Assembly (NCBI GenBank): GCA_947172415.1
Contig: OX359196.1
Location: 4,901,901 to 4,965,900 of the forward strand
Direction of reading: 5' to 3'
DNA: 64,000 nucleotides
Source of the DNA: Chondrosia reniformis
Lineage: Eukaryota; Porifera; Demospongiae; Chondrillida; Chondrillidae
The translations under genes were made by a program, and so were the position numbers. A model generated the notes under the pieces. It did not search any database, was not told where the DNA came from, and saw nothing but the letters and a program-made list of their open reading frames with translations. Below, piece by piece: positions 43,165 through 54,100 of the stretch (its first letter is position 1; every line of letters starts with the position of its first letter).

Positions 43165-44334
43165 TCACTGAGTGTTGCATCCAAATACAAACTGAAAGGG
43201 TCTCAAGATTCGCTCCTTCCACACATGCTCACTGTGTGTGATGCCATCATACCTAATAAAGCTACCTTCATCCAAGTGATACATAAAATCTTTTCCATTC
43301 TCCATACCCATGACTGTGAGGAGTTCTGCCATTTCTTTTGTCTCAAACAGGTTATCCCCAGGGGCTTCCCCTGAATCAAAGTACACCTTTCCCTTGAAGC
43401 TGCACACTTGGGCCAACTCGTACACACTACTGTCAGTCCTATCTCTATACCAGAAGGATGGAGACATGCAAATGGCCGCCCCAAACACCTCTGGTAGGGT
43501 TGCCATGGCGCAGAAAGCTAGCAGCCCACCCATTGAGGCTCCCACAATAACTGTGTGTTTAGCATCAGACAATGTTCTGTACTGCCCATCTACAAACACT
43601 TTGACTACTTGTACTAGATACTGCATGTAGGGAGAACTGGCGGCTTCAAGTAACACTGAAGGACAATACTCTCGCTTACGATTACCAATACACACAAAAT
43701 CAGAATTGGGTATTGCAACGAGAATGAACTCAGGAAAGGCTTTGACAGACCAGTAGTGATCCAGCTTCTCATCAAGCCACATTCCGCCAAAACCAGGGCC
43801 CCCGAAGTTTCCTCCAGGCGTGGAGAAGACATTCTGTCCGTCCTGCATATAGACCACAGGATATCTCCTCTGATGGTCCACGCTATAGGACGGCGGCAAG
43901 TACACAAATGCCTGTCGCTCCAAGATGCCCCAACTTTTAATCTCATCTGGAATGGGAATTAGATGAGTGGAGAAATAGGATTCGTTGCAATTGGGGCGAT
44001 GGTATTCGCGATACGGAGGATGCTGCGCGCGAATACCATACACTTTAGCATCCATGTGGACAAACATGATTGAGTTACTGTACATAGAGTTGTCCGAATG
44101 ATCATTCCACTCGTCGCGTAGCCACTCTCCATCAACGACAAACTTATACAGATAGAAACCTTCAATCATTGGTAGTGTTATAGAAAAGCCTTCATCACAA
44201 AGCAACATACGATATTCATCCTTAACTAGCCATCCACAAAAGTCTCCGACAAGGAAGACATTCTTCGCATCCTTTTTTCTATAAACAAAGGTCACTCTAT
44301 ACCAGTCCTCGTCCATGAATCTGTACAGAGTCAT
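43165..44334 (-). CDS. Alpha/beta hydrolase (esterase D/Fes-like) with N-terminal CBM48-like domain, intronless
   Basis: Single open frame of 389 residues. Residues ~8-90 look like an AMPK-type glycogen-binding/E-set domain (KNVFLVGDFCGW, then GFYLYKFVVDGEWLRD). Residues ~130-389 are an esterase of the enterobactin-esterase/YieL-like group: RQAFVYLPPSY, RRYPVVYMQDGQNVF, nucleophile elbow VGASMGGLLA (Ser267), a possible Asp near 320 (YFDSG) and His370 in THSEHVW. The fusion of an E-set domain to a Fes-like esterase is common in bacterial enterochelin and xylan/feruloyl esterases. Substrate unknown; hydrolysis of an ester in a polysaccharide or siderophore-like compound is a guess. No signal peptide, so cytosolic. 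The lack of introns beside many-exon neighbours raises the possibility of bacterial origin. Confidence 0.8.
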   Translation of the reverse strand: MTLYRFMDEDWYRVTFVYRKKDAKNVFLVGDFCGWLVKDEYRMLLCDEGFSITLPMIEGFYLYKFVVDGEWLRDEWNDHSDNSMYSNSIMFVHMDAKVYGIRAQHPPYREYHRPNCNESYFSTHLIPIPDEIKSWGILERQAFVYLPPSYSVDHQRRYPVVYMQDGQNVFSTPGGNFGGPGFGGMWLDEKLDHYWSVKAFPEFILVAIPNSDFVCIGNRKREYCPSVLLEAASSPYMQYLVQVVKVFVDGQYRTLSDAKHTVIVGASMGGLLAFCAMATLPEVFGAAICMSPSFWYRDRTDSSVYELAQVCSFKGKVYFDSGEAPGDNLFETKEMAELLTVMGMENGKDFMYHLDEGSFIRYDGITHSEHVWKERILRPFQFVFGCNTQ

Positions 44335-44660
44335 GAGCTACGTATAGACAGCCATGTTTTGTACGGGGGCATTTCCCTTAATTATATATGCACATGCACA
44401 AACATCTGTCTGTGCTAGTATATAGGAATAATCCACCTCTTTGAGATCACTGCAAAAGATAAAGCTTTTGTGTACATATTATGCCTAATCATTGCAACTG
44501 TCTATACATTTACTAGTAAGTGTATACTGTACATATTATACACAATATAGTAGGTATAAGTCCTAGTAATAGTAAGGCGTATAACTAAATGTCTGTGAGT
44601 AGAGGTGATTTATACATAGTATATGAGTGAGGTTCAGCTATGTATTTCTCTGGTCTTGAG
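44335..44660. other. Short gap between two minus-strand genes
   Basis: Contains the hydrolase promoter and the 3' flank of the second receptor gene; no exon or repeat seen. Confidence 0.6.
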
Positions 44661-45784
44661 TCAGTATGTTTCCTCCATTAAGGTATCCTCGGTTTCCGGA
44701 ATTATTGTGTGATAGTGATGAGTGCTATCTCCATATTTAGCTGATCCCATGTCAGGAGGGGTGGAGTCGGGTACCCATGTATCATTGTTTTCATCCATTG
44801 TGCAATCGTCTAACAAGGCGTAGTTAGGAACATTCTCTTCTTTATTACTGATCTGGAGAACATCTATATTTTCATAGTGGACTATGGTAGTAATTTCTCC
44901 AGAGTATCCTTCACCTTTTTGAGCTGAAGTAATTTTTTCCAAATTGTCTACAAATAGTAGTTTCAATAATTACATTCCATGTGGTTTAATTATAAGCTGG
45001 TCTATATAGACATGACCAGTCAAGGAGTAACTTGTTTAGAAACTGAAATACATTTATGTTGTCAATGACCTAAAAATGATCAACACACCATTTCTATTGC
45101 ACTGATCATCTCTTTTAACTCTCTTTCTTTTCCTGTACATATTATATACACATTTAATGTATACAGATAAACATATGTATATATAACACTATTGCACTAG
45201 CTTATATATGTATATATAGAGTGGGAAGTCAGTTATCCCAACTTTAATATTCTGAACACATCAATTGAACGAATAATGCCTTTCATTCCCACAACCACAC
45301 AATCACTATGGATACCATGGTATGAGTCAATATAGGTTTCTCTTATAGACAGCAGTTATTCGAATACCCTCTGGTCCTGATATAAAACTCCCTACTATAA
45401 CTGTGTAACCATCTACTACCTACTCTAACTGTACAACCTTAACTACCTACTATAATTGCCTATCATTTTGTATACAGGTACTTTTATAACTTCAGCTTAC
45501 CTCTTTATACATACAACTGACAGAATTATAAGGACTAAGATAAGGAACAGGACAAGTGCACCGGCACCGAGACCAACGCCAAATTTGAGGGTTGTGTGCA
45601 AAGCTGTGCTATTACTGGAAGGTCTTTCAGGTGAGGCTGTAGAGGCTGAGAAGTTGTAGCTATTAAAAGCACCTTCCTCTAGTGTAGAGTGAATTGTAGA
45701 GGTTTGATAGAGGGATGTAGAAAAGTTACACCGTTGAGAGACTTGGTTGGAGCAGCTTGATTCATTTTCACTGTTTGCACTCAT
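44661..45784 (-). CDS. Single-pass membrane protein with tyrosine motifs, paralogue 2
   Basis: Three exons, 45501-45784, 45316-45341 (26 bp) and 44661-44947; 198 residues. The tiny middle exon was found because the outer two do not join in phase; with it the frame reads CIKR-ETYIDSYH-DNLEKIT. No signal peptide; a Ser/Thr/Asn-rich outer region (NFSTS, NFSAS, NSTAL sites) precedes a membrane helix (GVGLGAGALVLFLILVLIIL) and a KR stop-transfer. The tail carries VHYENIDVL, PNYALLDD, KYGDSTHHYHTI and MEETY, i.e. ITIM- and YxxL-like tyrosine motifs. Intron phases (2, then 1, around a tiny post-membrane exon) are the same as in the gene at 24686, so the two are likely paralogues although sequence identity is low. 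Signalling role inferred. Confidence 0.75.
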
Positions 45785-46142
45785 TCTTAACCGAGACACT
45801 CTGATAAACACTTCATGACAGGTAACATTCAGAGCTTCCTCACAATCTCATTAGGTCGGTGTCATGGCAATGTATCAAATATATATAGATTCCTCTGTAT
45901 ATACTGCAAAGCTATATGCACCTTATATATGAGTGTGTTTGTATGCCTTCTTTCTCACCACTGACTAATTGGAAGAAAGCTGATTAGCAGGTTATCTAGG
46001 TAATGTGTAATTCACACAATTAATCTTATTATTGCTAATTAGTGATTCCCAGACTGTCTTTTATTATTGTATCAGTTACTATGGTTACAGTGTCCATATA
46101 GAATAACTATGTTACACACAAATAAATGGAGAAAGTGAAATC
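45785..46142. other. Gap between ELP4 and receptor 2
   Basis: 358 bp that should hold the receptor-2 promoter and the ELP4 3' flank; nothing else visible. Confidence 0.6.
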
Positions 46143-48056
46143 CTAAAAATCCAAGTTATGCAATTGTTTTCTGCTGATAACAGGATCTTCTTGTGTCCTG
46201 CTGACTGTTTCAGACAGCTCAGGGGGAAGGTGCAGCTTCTACAGAGAGACACAAGACCCAGTTACATATATAATTATTATTATACACTACTTATTTATTA
46301 GCACGGCTTATTGTTTCATTCAGTTTGAAAATAAATGCCAAGTTTACCTCAATTGTGAATTTCTTTCTTTTTAGTTTAAATGCAAGGTCTCTTGTTTCTG
46401 GCTGTGGAGGGACCAGGGAATTTACAGCTGGCACCTTTATCAAATGGAATAGTCCTACAAAAACAACAGTAAGTACTTATAATATGACATATCTCAGCAC
46501 AGCATTAATAACTTGTCCTGTGAGGGTACATTGAACACAGCTGCTAAACATACCATGATACTCCCTGTAAAGGGGGTTCTTCTCTTTGTCAGATCCAGCA
46601 AAAGATTCTAGACCAATGACTCCATCACAGAACCTTTGCAACTGCTTCTTAAAGCCTTCATCCTATACACATTACAAGTCTTGCTGATATGCTCTGTAAG
46701 CACTAGTCTAAGGTTTCTAACTTGGATCAAGTGAGTGGGCATTGTAACCATGGCAACAGCATATGACCGCCTTAACAAGGCTCGCAGTTTGTGTAGAAAT
46801 AACGAAATGGAATCTTCTTTTGGAGTAAAACCCTGCAGACTTGACTTATCTCCCCAAAGGGGAGTTCCTAGTGACTGAAAGGTCATCCGTAATACATTTC
46901 TCTAAAGACACAGATAAAACAACTGCTATCACAAGTCCCTCAAAACACATCCACTGGCTTACCTGCCCAGACTGTCCTGTGATTTGTGAATTAATTAGAA
47001 ACTTTCCATTATCAATTGTCTGTGTAGCACTTTTAAATAAATCCATATAGCTACAAAATATGGCAACAATTATGTAATTAATAGGGAAAACATTTGACTA
47101 GTTTTAGTACCTCGACGAACAGTCTTGTGCAACAGTGTAGTGGTGTGTCGCAATATTAGCCAATCTATTTTTGTCCATGGTTTGGGTTAAGTCATAAAAA
47201 TGACCAAATCTTGTTGAAAAAGAAGACTATTGAAAGGGAACAAGAGACTGGTAGTGCAGTCTTAAGAATAGGGACCTATCTCACTTCTACTTGGGGCTTG
47301 TGCTGGTAACGCCATGCTATCCTCATAGATTCATCCTTCTCTGACTGGCTCTCCAGAACACTAGGGGTCTGAAGTGGTGGATCTTTCTGTTCAGTTAGAT
47401 CCTCCAAAGGAGATGGCAGATCCTACAGTACATAGCAGTACTAACATACAACTAATGCTAGATCTACAAACGACTAAAAATTAAACAGGAACAGACTTCA
47501 ATTTTTCCATTACACAAAGTATTTTGCGAAGAAAACAGTTGTGGTTTTCCTATCACTCCCTTGTGTGACATACTTTTAGTAACTCCTGTGTGTCTTCTAT
47601 TAAACTTGCGAGATACAGTTCATGTCCACACATGACTCCTTCAGCCATAAAGTACTTGAGAAGGAGACGACTGTAGCTACTGAACGTATCCTCCTCTGCC
47701 GGCAGTAATACAGAGAGTATATCATTGCAATAGGACCTCATGAATACGCTTACGTACCAACAAGCAGTACAGTCCCTACTGCCACGCCCCCACCTGATGA
47801 TAGACAAGCAAAAATTAACTGACCAGTTCATTAACATGCAACAAACACACTACAACTGCACTTCAGGCATGTACAGATAACTGTATTGATACACCATCAT
47901 AGCTGAGCCAGCTAACAGTGGGTACATACCCAGTAAAGCATCCAAAGATGGCACTCCCGTTGATAGGAGCAACGAAGAATTGTGAAATGATGGACGAGTA
48001 CCTCTTGGATAATTGGTTTTAGAGGATACCTTTTTCTTAAAACTGCTGGCAGCCAT
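46143..48056 (-). CDS. ELP4: ELP4, Elongator complex subunit 4
   Basis: Ten exons with closing phases: 47930-48056, 47758-47793, 47574-47695, 47285-47422, 47111-47226, 46963-47050, 46722-46901, 46554-46662, 46348-46454, 46143-46238; 372 residues. ELP4 forms the hexameric RecA-like ring of Elongator with ELP5 and ELP6, needed for wobble-uridine modification of tRNA. Family marks in order: RGTRPSFHNSSLLLSTGVPS (N-terminal), GGGVAVGTVLLVEEDTFSSY, LLKYFMAEGVMCGHELYLAS, MRIAWRYQHKPQVE, FSTRFGHFYDLTQTM, VLRMTFQSLGTPLWGD, GLESFAGSDKEKNPLYREYH and the diagnostic RDLAFKLKRKKFTIEKLHLP, ending NLDF. As is usual for ELP4, the ring site lacks a full Walker A. Slightly shorter than human ELP4 (424). Donor at exon 7 (GTTAGA) is weak. 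Confidence 0.95.
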
Positions 48057-48153
48057 TTTTACTACGCTAGGGCATTCCCCGAAATGCGATAGGGCTTCCA
48101 AACAATTAAACAAGGGTTTTCCTCCTTACTGGGAGTTTGAGATACGCACTGAC
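48057..48153. promoter_or_regulatory. 97-bp bidirectional promoter, ELP4 / UBE2N
   Basis: Only 97 bp separate the divergent start codons, so both 5' UTRs and the core promoters must share this space or overlap coding DNA. No TATA box is obvious. Co-regulation is inferred. Confidence 0.6.
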
Positions 48154-50718
48154 ATGGCAGGTTTGCCGAGAAGGATCCTAAAGGTACAGAATGGACCGAG
48201 AAGAGGTCTACCATAGCTTGTTTAGAATAATAGTTAATTATGTGTAGTTTAAACTCACATTTCTGTGGTCGGACCGTACGCGGAAGTTATTTACCCACCC
48301 TTTTAAGTAATGTGTGGTTCAGAGCTTCCTTAACACCGGTGTATAGCTTCGCTTATCTTTTCATTCTTGCTGTGTTTTATATAGGAGACACAGCGCCTAC
48401 TGGACGACCCTGTGTCTGGCATTCAAGCAACGCCTGACGATAATAATGCAAGGTACTTCAAGGTCCTTGTAAATGGTCCCAAGGATGTGAGTACACTCTC
48501 ATTTTCCTTATCTTCACAGACATGTTAACCACAACTTTTGAAATATGGTGCTCTAGATTGTTCATACGTACATGTTCTACTGATGAAGACCTTTAGATCA
48601 AAATGTCCACATAATTCAATAGATGTTGATGTTCAATAAGTAAGGTTGTCATATGCATGCGTAAATGTACAGTCAAACCTCGATTATCCGGTCATCTAAG
48701 TTACAGGCACCTCCGTCTACCAGGCATTTGTTTTCCGTACAAGCCACCATTTTATCCTGTGAATTGCCATAGTTTTTTAGCGTTAGATTTAATTTTTAAG
48801 TTTCAATAAAGCAGAAGATCCTGATGGCATTAAATTCAAAGCAGTGTGGAAAAAAACAAAGTTTTAAATATGTAGTCCAGCTATGCGTATATATCGTACA
48901 TGTATGTAAGTGTGTTATATTTCTGAGATACGGGCAAATTCAGAGTTATGGGGACCCTTTGGTCCCACACTGCCTGGACAAGAGAGGTTTTACTGTACAT
49001 GTGCATACACCTGCTGTTCCCCTAGCGGAACTTTAACTCTGTAGTTTGCACATTATCTATACCCACAATCTCTGCATCATTACATTGTCTCTTTAATGAA
49101 GGATCAAGCCCGGAATCCTTCTCCCCTGTACAGGTTATTCGATATGGAATGTGTAATAAAAACTAATGCAGTCTAATTACGGTGGCTTGACCTGCTTTTC
49201 TTAATTTTCCATCTATTTATGCCGATTTATGGAGGAGCCATAGTACTCAGTAACAGAATAAATACTTAGTATTGTAACATATATGCTTTAGGGCCTCACT
49301 AAAATGCCTTATGGGTTGGTATTTCTTGTTTTTGTTGACATATTCATTTAGTCACCATTTGAAGGAGGTCAGTTTAGATTAGAGCTCTTTCTGCCAGAAG
49401 AGTATCCAATGGCACCACCAAAAGTTAGATTTCTCACCAAAATATATCATCCCAACATTGACAAACTTGGAAGAATTTGTCTGGATATTTTAAAAGGTAA
49501 AGCATGCAGTTTATACATACATACATATCACCTCTCAATGTTTGGTAATACATACGTATGTACAGCATCTTCCGCTTGGTCTCATGTATTAAGATTACTA
49601 GCTAGTAAATAGAGACATTTACTTTGCAATTAGGGAGGCATGAAGGGAGCATTGTTGTGGCAATTGTAGCTCAGTGACAGAGCACTGGTAGTCATAACCT
49701 TCTGTCCCGGGTTCAACTGCAATTGCTTCAACCTGTAAATTCCCTTTTTGCCATGGTAAAGAATATCTCATGTAAAAGCACAATAGTCCGAGTAGGTAAA
49801 GCAACATTTACTTCTGCAACTTAATGGAATGTCAATGTTTAAAATTTACCCTCAGTTTCTATACTGTAAATACACAGTGTACAAATCCCAAGTCTCATTT
49901 TGTCAATTGCTAATGTAACCCTTCTTTTGTTTACTCATGCATCACTTGATCCACTTCTACTCAGTACTGCTTCCTGGCAGGGTTATTAATGTTTTCTTCC
50001 TTCTCCAATGTGATCCTCCTCACCTCCTCCTTTCTGAATGTGTTTCTTTGTAGATAAATGGAGTCCAGCCTTACAGATCCGAACTGTTTTACTATCCATT
50101 CAAGCTCTCCTTAGTGCTCCTAACCCTGACGATCCCTTGGCCAACGATGTAGCTGAATTGTGGACGGCAAACGAATCTAAAGCTATTGAAATTGGTATGT
50201 TTCTGTTGACAAACTATACAGCCTGTTTGTGGGTATTGAGTGGCAATATTTAACTTTGTTGTGGCAATAATTATTATTGATACCCTGTCATGACTTGAAT
50301 ATATTATATAATACATAGTTTACACTTAAGTATGCACATTTTTAGTTTAACCTTCCATGAATTGTTATTGTAATACAAGTGTAAGGTCATATATTTCCTG
50401 TAGTATTGGCTCTTGACTTCCTTTAATAAATTATATATTAATAAATTAATTAATTATTATAGTAGAAATTCACTGAAGTGTCTCAAATTCAAAAGTGAAT
50501 GCATCTATTGGAAATGTTGATTGTGTAGTAGCTGAATATAATGTTTTATGCAGTCCATTTTGTATCCTTTATTAGCTTGTTTTAACTGTGTTTCTAACTA
50601 CTGTAAACAGCTTCTAACTACTGTAAACAGCTTCATTTGATCCAATTCTGTCCCCCATTTTTTCGTTTCTCTCTCATTAGCAAAACAATGGACAAGACAG
50701 TATGCCATTAGCAAGTGA
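48154..50718 (+). CDS. UBE2N: UBE2N/Ubc13, ubiquitin-conjugating enzyme for K63 chains
   Basis: Five exons: 48154-48183, 48385-48486, 49352-49496, 50054-50194 and 50681-50718; 151 residues, one less than human UBE2N. With a UEV partner it builds Lys63-linked ubiquitin chains in DNA repair and immune signalling. The UBC fold is nearly identical to the family: [56 protein letters not shown] with the active cysteine in RICLD, then [19 protein letters not shown] and [11 protein letters not shown]. The RICLD context and IYHPN motif are intact. Introns carry a pogo-type MITE (48668-48997), a dispersed motif (about 48580) and a tRNA-like SINE (about 49660). Confidence 0.97.
48575..48645 (+). repeat. 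Dispersed GAAACGTC motif, copy 7 (decayed)
   Basis: CTGATGAAGACCTTTAGATC, then AAAATGTCC and GATGTTGATGTTCAATAA, in intron 2 of UBE2N. The GAAAC box is lost. Confidence 0.55.
48668..48997. mobile_element. MITE with pogo/Tigger-like ends
   Basis: Starts TACAGTCAAACCTCGATTAT and ends GAGAGGTTTTACTGTA, imperfect inverted ends bounded by TA. No transposase. The CAGT...AACCTCGATTATCCGG end is typical of pogo-group Tc1/mariner relatives. It lies in intron 2 of UBE2N. Confidence 0.7.
49660..49755 (+). repeat. tRNA-like SINE fragment
   Basis: 49660-49726 folds partly as a tRNA: acceptor GCAATTG/CAATTGC, D-arm GCTC/GAGC and A-box-like TAGCTCAGTGACAGAGC, B-box-like GGGTTCAACTGC. The anticodon stem is poor and the base before the would-be anticodon is not T. 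A second copy at 58435 shares the flanking CCCTTTTT tail, so it is a SINE and not a working tRNA gene. Confidence 0.65.
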
Positions 50719-51177
50719 TCCATCATACCTATTCCAAATGATATTAGAAAGGCATGAACATTTTCAAGTGCATGTATTTATGTACTTATTATGTATTTTT
50801 GTTTATTATAATGCGTGTTATGATTAGAACAAGTGATTGGAAGTAGTACAGTAAATAATGTTTACATTTATCGACATGATTGTATATCTATATCTAATGA
50901 CCATGTTGTTTGTTTATCTTTGGTATTGCAAGAAACTATATGTATATATCACGTGACCACGATATACACATGTACGAAGAAACGGCCCCACCTACCAAAC
51001 ACAATTGCACTATACAGATCAAATAAGGTACACTCACGCCACACATGGCGTCTGATGTGGACAAGGCTGGCTGCACGAGACATTATCGTATGAGGTCACA
51101 CTATATCAGTGATCAAATAGCTACGACCACTCCTCAGGCATTGATCCGCTATTACTAGGATACTGTCGGCCGGGACA
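50719..51177. other. Gap between UBE2N and the FGD-like gene
   Basis: 459 bp with the UBE2N 3' flank and the FGD-like promoter. The part from about 50950 is more GC-rich, consistent with a promoter. No named element. Confidence 0.55.
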
Positions 51178-54100
51178 ATGGCATCGCCTTCTAGTAGCCA
51201 GAGGACCCAACCGAAGCGCCCCATAGGTAAGTCAAATAGTGCTGCTTATGTTGAAACACGTTTGTGCCCCCTGAGCGAAGGCACAATCTTATAATTCCTG
51301 AGATTGTTATCAAACTTAGTATAACTTGTATTCGTTACGCCCTGCGGCTCAATATTTTAGCGGCGAGAAACTTTTCATTTTCCCTATTTAATGTATGCTC
51401 CTCTCTAAGGGTTATTACCGTCTAATACTGACTGGCAGTGAATGACTCGTTCGAATTATAGACAGCTTTGTGATTACATGTGAATGTTTTGATTGTAATT
51501 AAAAAGATGTTCGACCTCAACCCTTGTTTCTGTGTAAATGTTCACACGTAGTGTTATGGGTGTTTAGTATAACTTGTGTACTGCATAAGCAAGCAGCTTT
51601 CTATAGTCCTATTTCCTATTTGTACGGCGTTTTTCCTTAAAGCTGACTTCAATAGATTGCCACTGTATGAGGTGCTGCAGTTAGCGTAAGAAACAATGTT
51701 ATGGTGAATGGTTGTCTTATTGTGTTGTTGCTTGTGTGTAATCAGTAGAGACAAGTGCCATGGAGACCATTAGGTAGATTATCTCTTGTAACCAAAGCAC
51801 ATATTTAGTCGGATTCTTGTAACACGATGTAACTGGCACTGAATGATCAAATCTTCTTTCAGCTATTCCGGGCCTGAGCACTCGGGAGAACTGAAAGATA
51901 GTTGTTCTCTCTTCATTGGAACAACCAAGTTGTGGCTTCCAACAACTTTCCTTATTAATGAAGCTCAACAATGCTTGTGTTCACAATTTTTTAATTCCAA
52001 TTTTTTCTTCTAATGACCAGCTTACTGGTAACTGTGCTAGTGTGTGGCTAGCTTATTGTTATTTTTTGTGGGCTACTAAAGGTAGTATTACCACCTCTCT
52101 TCATCTTTCAATGGAAATATATTAGATTAGTACCAATTATATGGAGACAGAATAACTAATTATAGTACTAATTATGACTATTTAGCTACATGTGTTTTGC
52201 TTTTGTATTCCTACTGGTTGATGCACTTCTTCATTTTAGCAGATAGTGGTAGTTTCATTATGAGTTGAGTCATTTGTGCCTCTAAGATAGAAAGCCCACC
52301 TCTTATTCATATTAACTTTATTATGAGTTGGCCTCTAAGATAAAAAGCCCACCTCTTATTCACTTTAGCAGATGGAGGTAACTTTATTATCAGTTGACTG
52401 GCACACTTAATGTTATATAGGGTGTAGCGAAGATACTCTAAAGGTTCTGAGACGTGACATGTGTTGTTTGGCGGGATGTAACTGATTCTGTGTTGTGTCT
52501 GTGTAGTTGTGATGTACAGGGGTGACGGTACCTCCTCCAGCAGTCAACGTCTAGTGTACAGAAACTAGGTAGATATGGCCTTTCATTCTGATGACTGATG
52601 AATAGTTGTAGATTGACATAGAAAGTATAGTTGATTGAATAACAAATAAACAGGTATGAATAAAAATAGATTGAAACTTGAGCAATTTCTCAACTTCAAT
52701 TTTATTTAAATGAATGAGTCAGTCAATACGTTTTCTCTGTTACTGTATACAGTGTACAGTACTGTATAATTGACAATTTATAAAGTGTATACATTTATTT
52801 GGTTCCTAAAGGTTATATGTTACATACACTAACAAATGAGCCACTCATTACATGTACATCTTTATGCCTTGAGATAAAATGTAATATGCCCTATAGTTTT
52901 ACAGGCATAATAATATATATGTAACTTTTAGCTGACCAGAGAGGTCGCTCTGATACCTCTACCCGACCAGAGAGGTCGCTCTGATACCTCTACCTGACCA
53001 GAGAGGTTGCTCTGATACCTCTACCTGACCAGAGAGGTTGCTCTGATACCTCTACCCGACCAGAGAGGTCGCTCTGATACCTCTACCCGACCAGAGAGGT
53101 TGCTCTGATACGTCTACCTGACCAGAGAGGTTGCTCTATATCTACATAGCTGCCTTAGAGTTAGGAAGTAATGTAAACAGTTTAAATGTCTAACAAAGTC
53201 ACACTTCATGTTTAATGGTTCACTTTGAAAGACTATTTTCACTGTATTAATCTAATCTTATAACACTTGTTCATACTTGTGCATAACAAGCTTGGATACC
53301 ATTCAGTAGTTAAAGTGATTCATGCAGGCCTTGTCTGTGCCAGGATGTAGACATTCCTTTATTGTGTGATGGAGGCTTAAATAAGGATTTTGCTTAAATA
53401 AGGATTTTATAATTCCATTGTAATCATTGTTACAGTATGGTAATGAATTTGATTGGCTGTGTGGTTTTTACTAGCAACTGTAGACAATGTGGTGTGTGTT
53501 CCTTAATTGAGTGTACATTGTATGTACCTGCCAGACAGGTTAAGATTGGTACTCATGTCAACTGATAACTGATAGACCATCAGCTGACTGCAAAGGTCCT
53601 GTCAACCTTATATCTTGGAAGAAATATGTAAATAACTCAGGAAACCATGTAATGCAAACAAGTGGTGTGACCACACCTAAGGAAACCTTACTTGCCAAGT
53701 GATTCTCATTTGGCTTTGCTCTGACGCTTCAAGTAAAGGCTTCTTGTGAAACTAGCCTAGATCTTCTATATTAGGAAATATTAAGGAGAGGTACTATATA
53801 TCCTGTGCATACGTATATGTACAAGTAAATAAAAAACATTTACAAAAATGATGTTAGAAGTAGGAATGGCAGTGTTCACTAATACATCTGCAAAAAGTAT
53901 TGAAACAAGACACTGATTATATGATATATACAGAAGTTGCATATATACTGAAATTTAAGTAACTTAACCATACACTTCTGTGTTTGGGTGCACCAAACAG
54001 AAGTAGGAATGGTGCGCCCAAACACAGAAGTGTATGGTTAGGTTACTTAAATTTCAGTATACATGCAACTTCTGTATGATTGGCCTTATCATATAGTCCA

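Noticed and set aside
43203-43962. Several other-frame ORFs on both strands
   Set aside because: Shadows of the 389-residue hydrolase frame.
49660-49726. Functional tRNA gene
   Set aside because: Weak anticodon stem, wrong base at position 33 and a second truncated copy with the same flank.
52931-53145. CRISPR-like array
   Set aside because: Units are directly adjacent with no unique spacers; it is an ordinary minisatellite in an animal intron.
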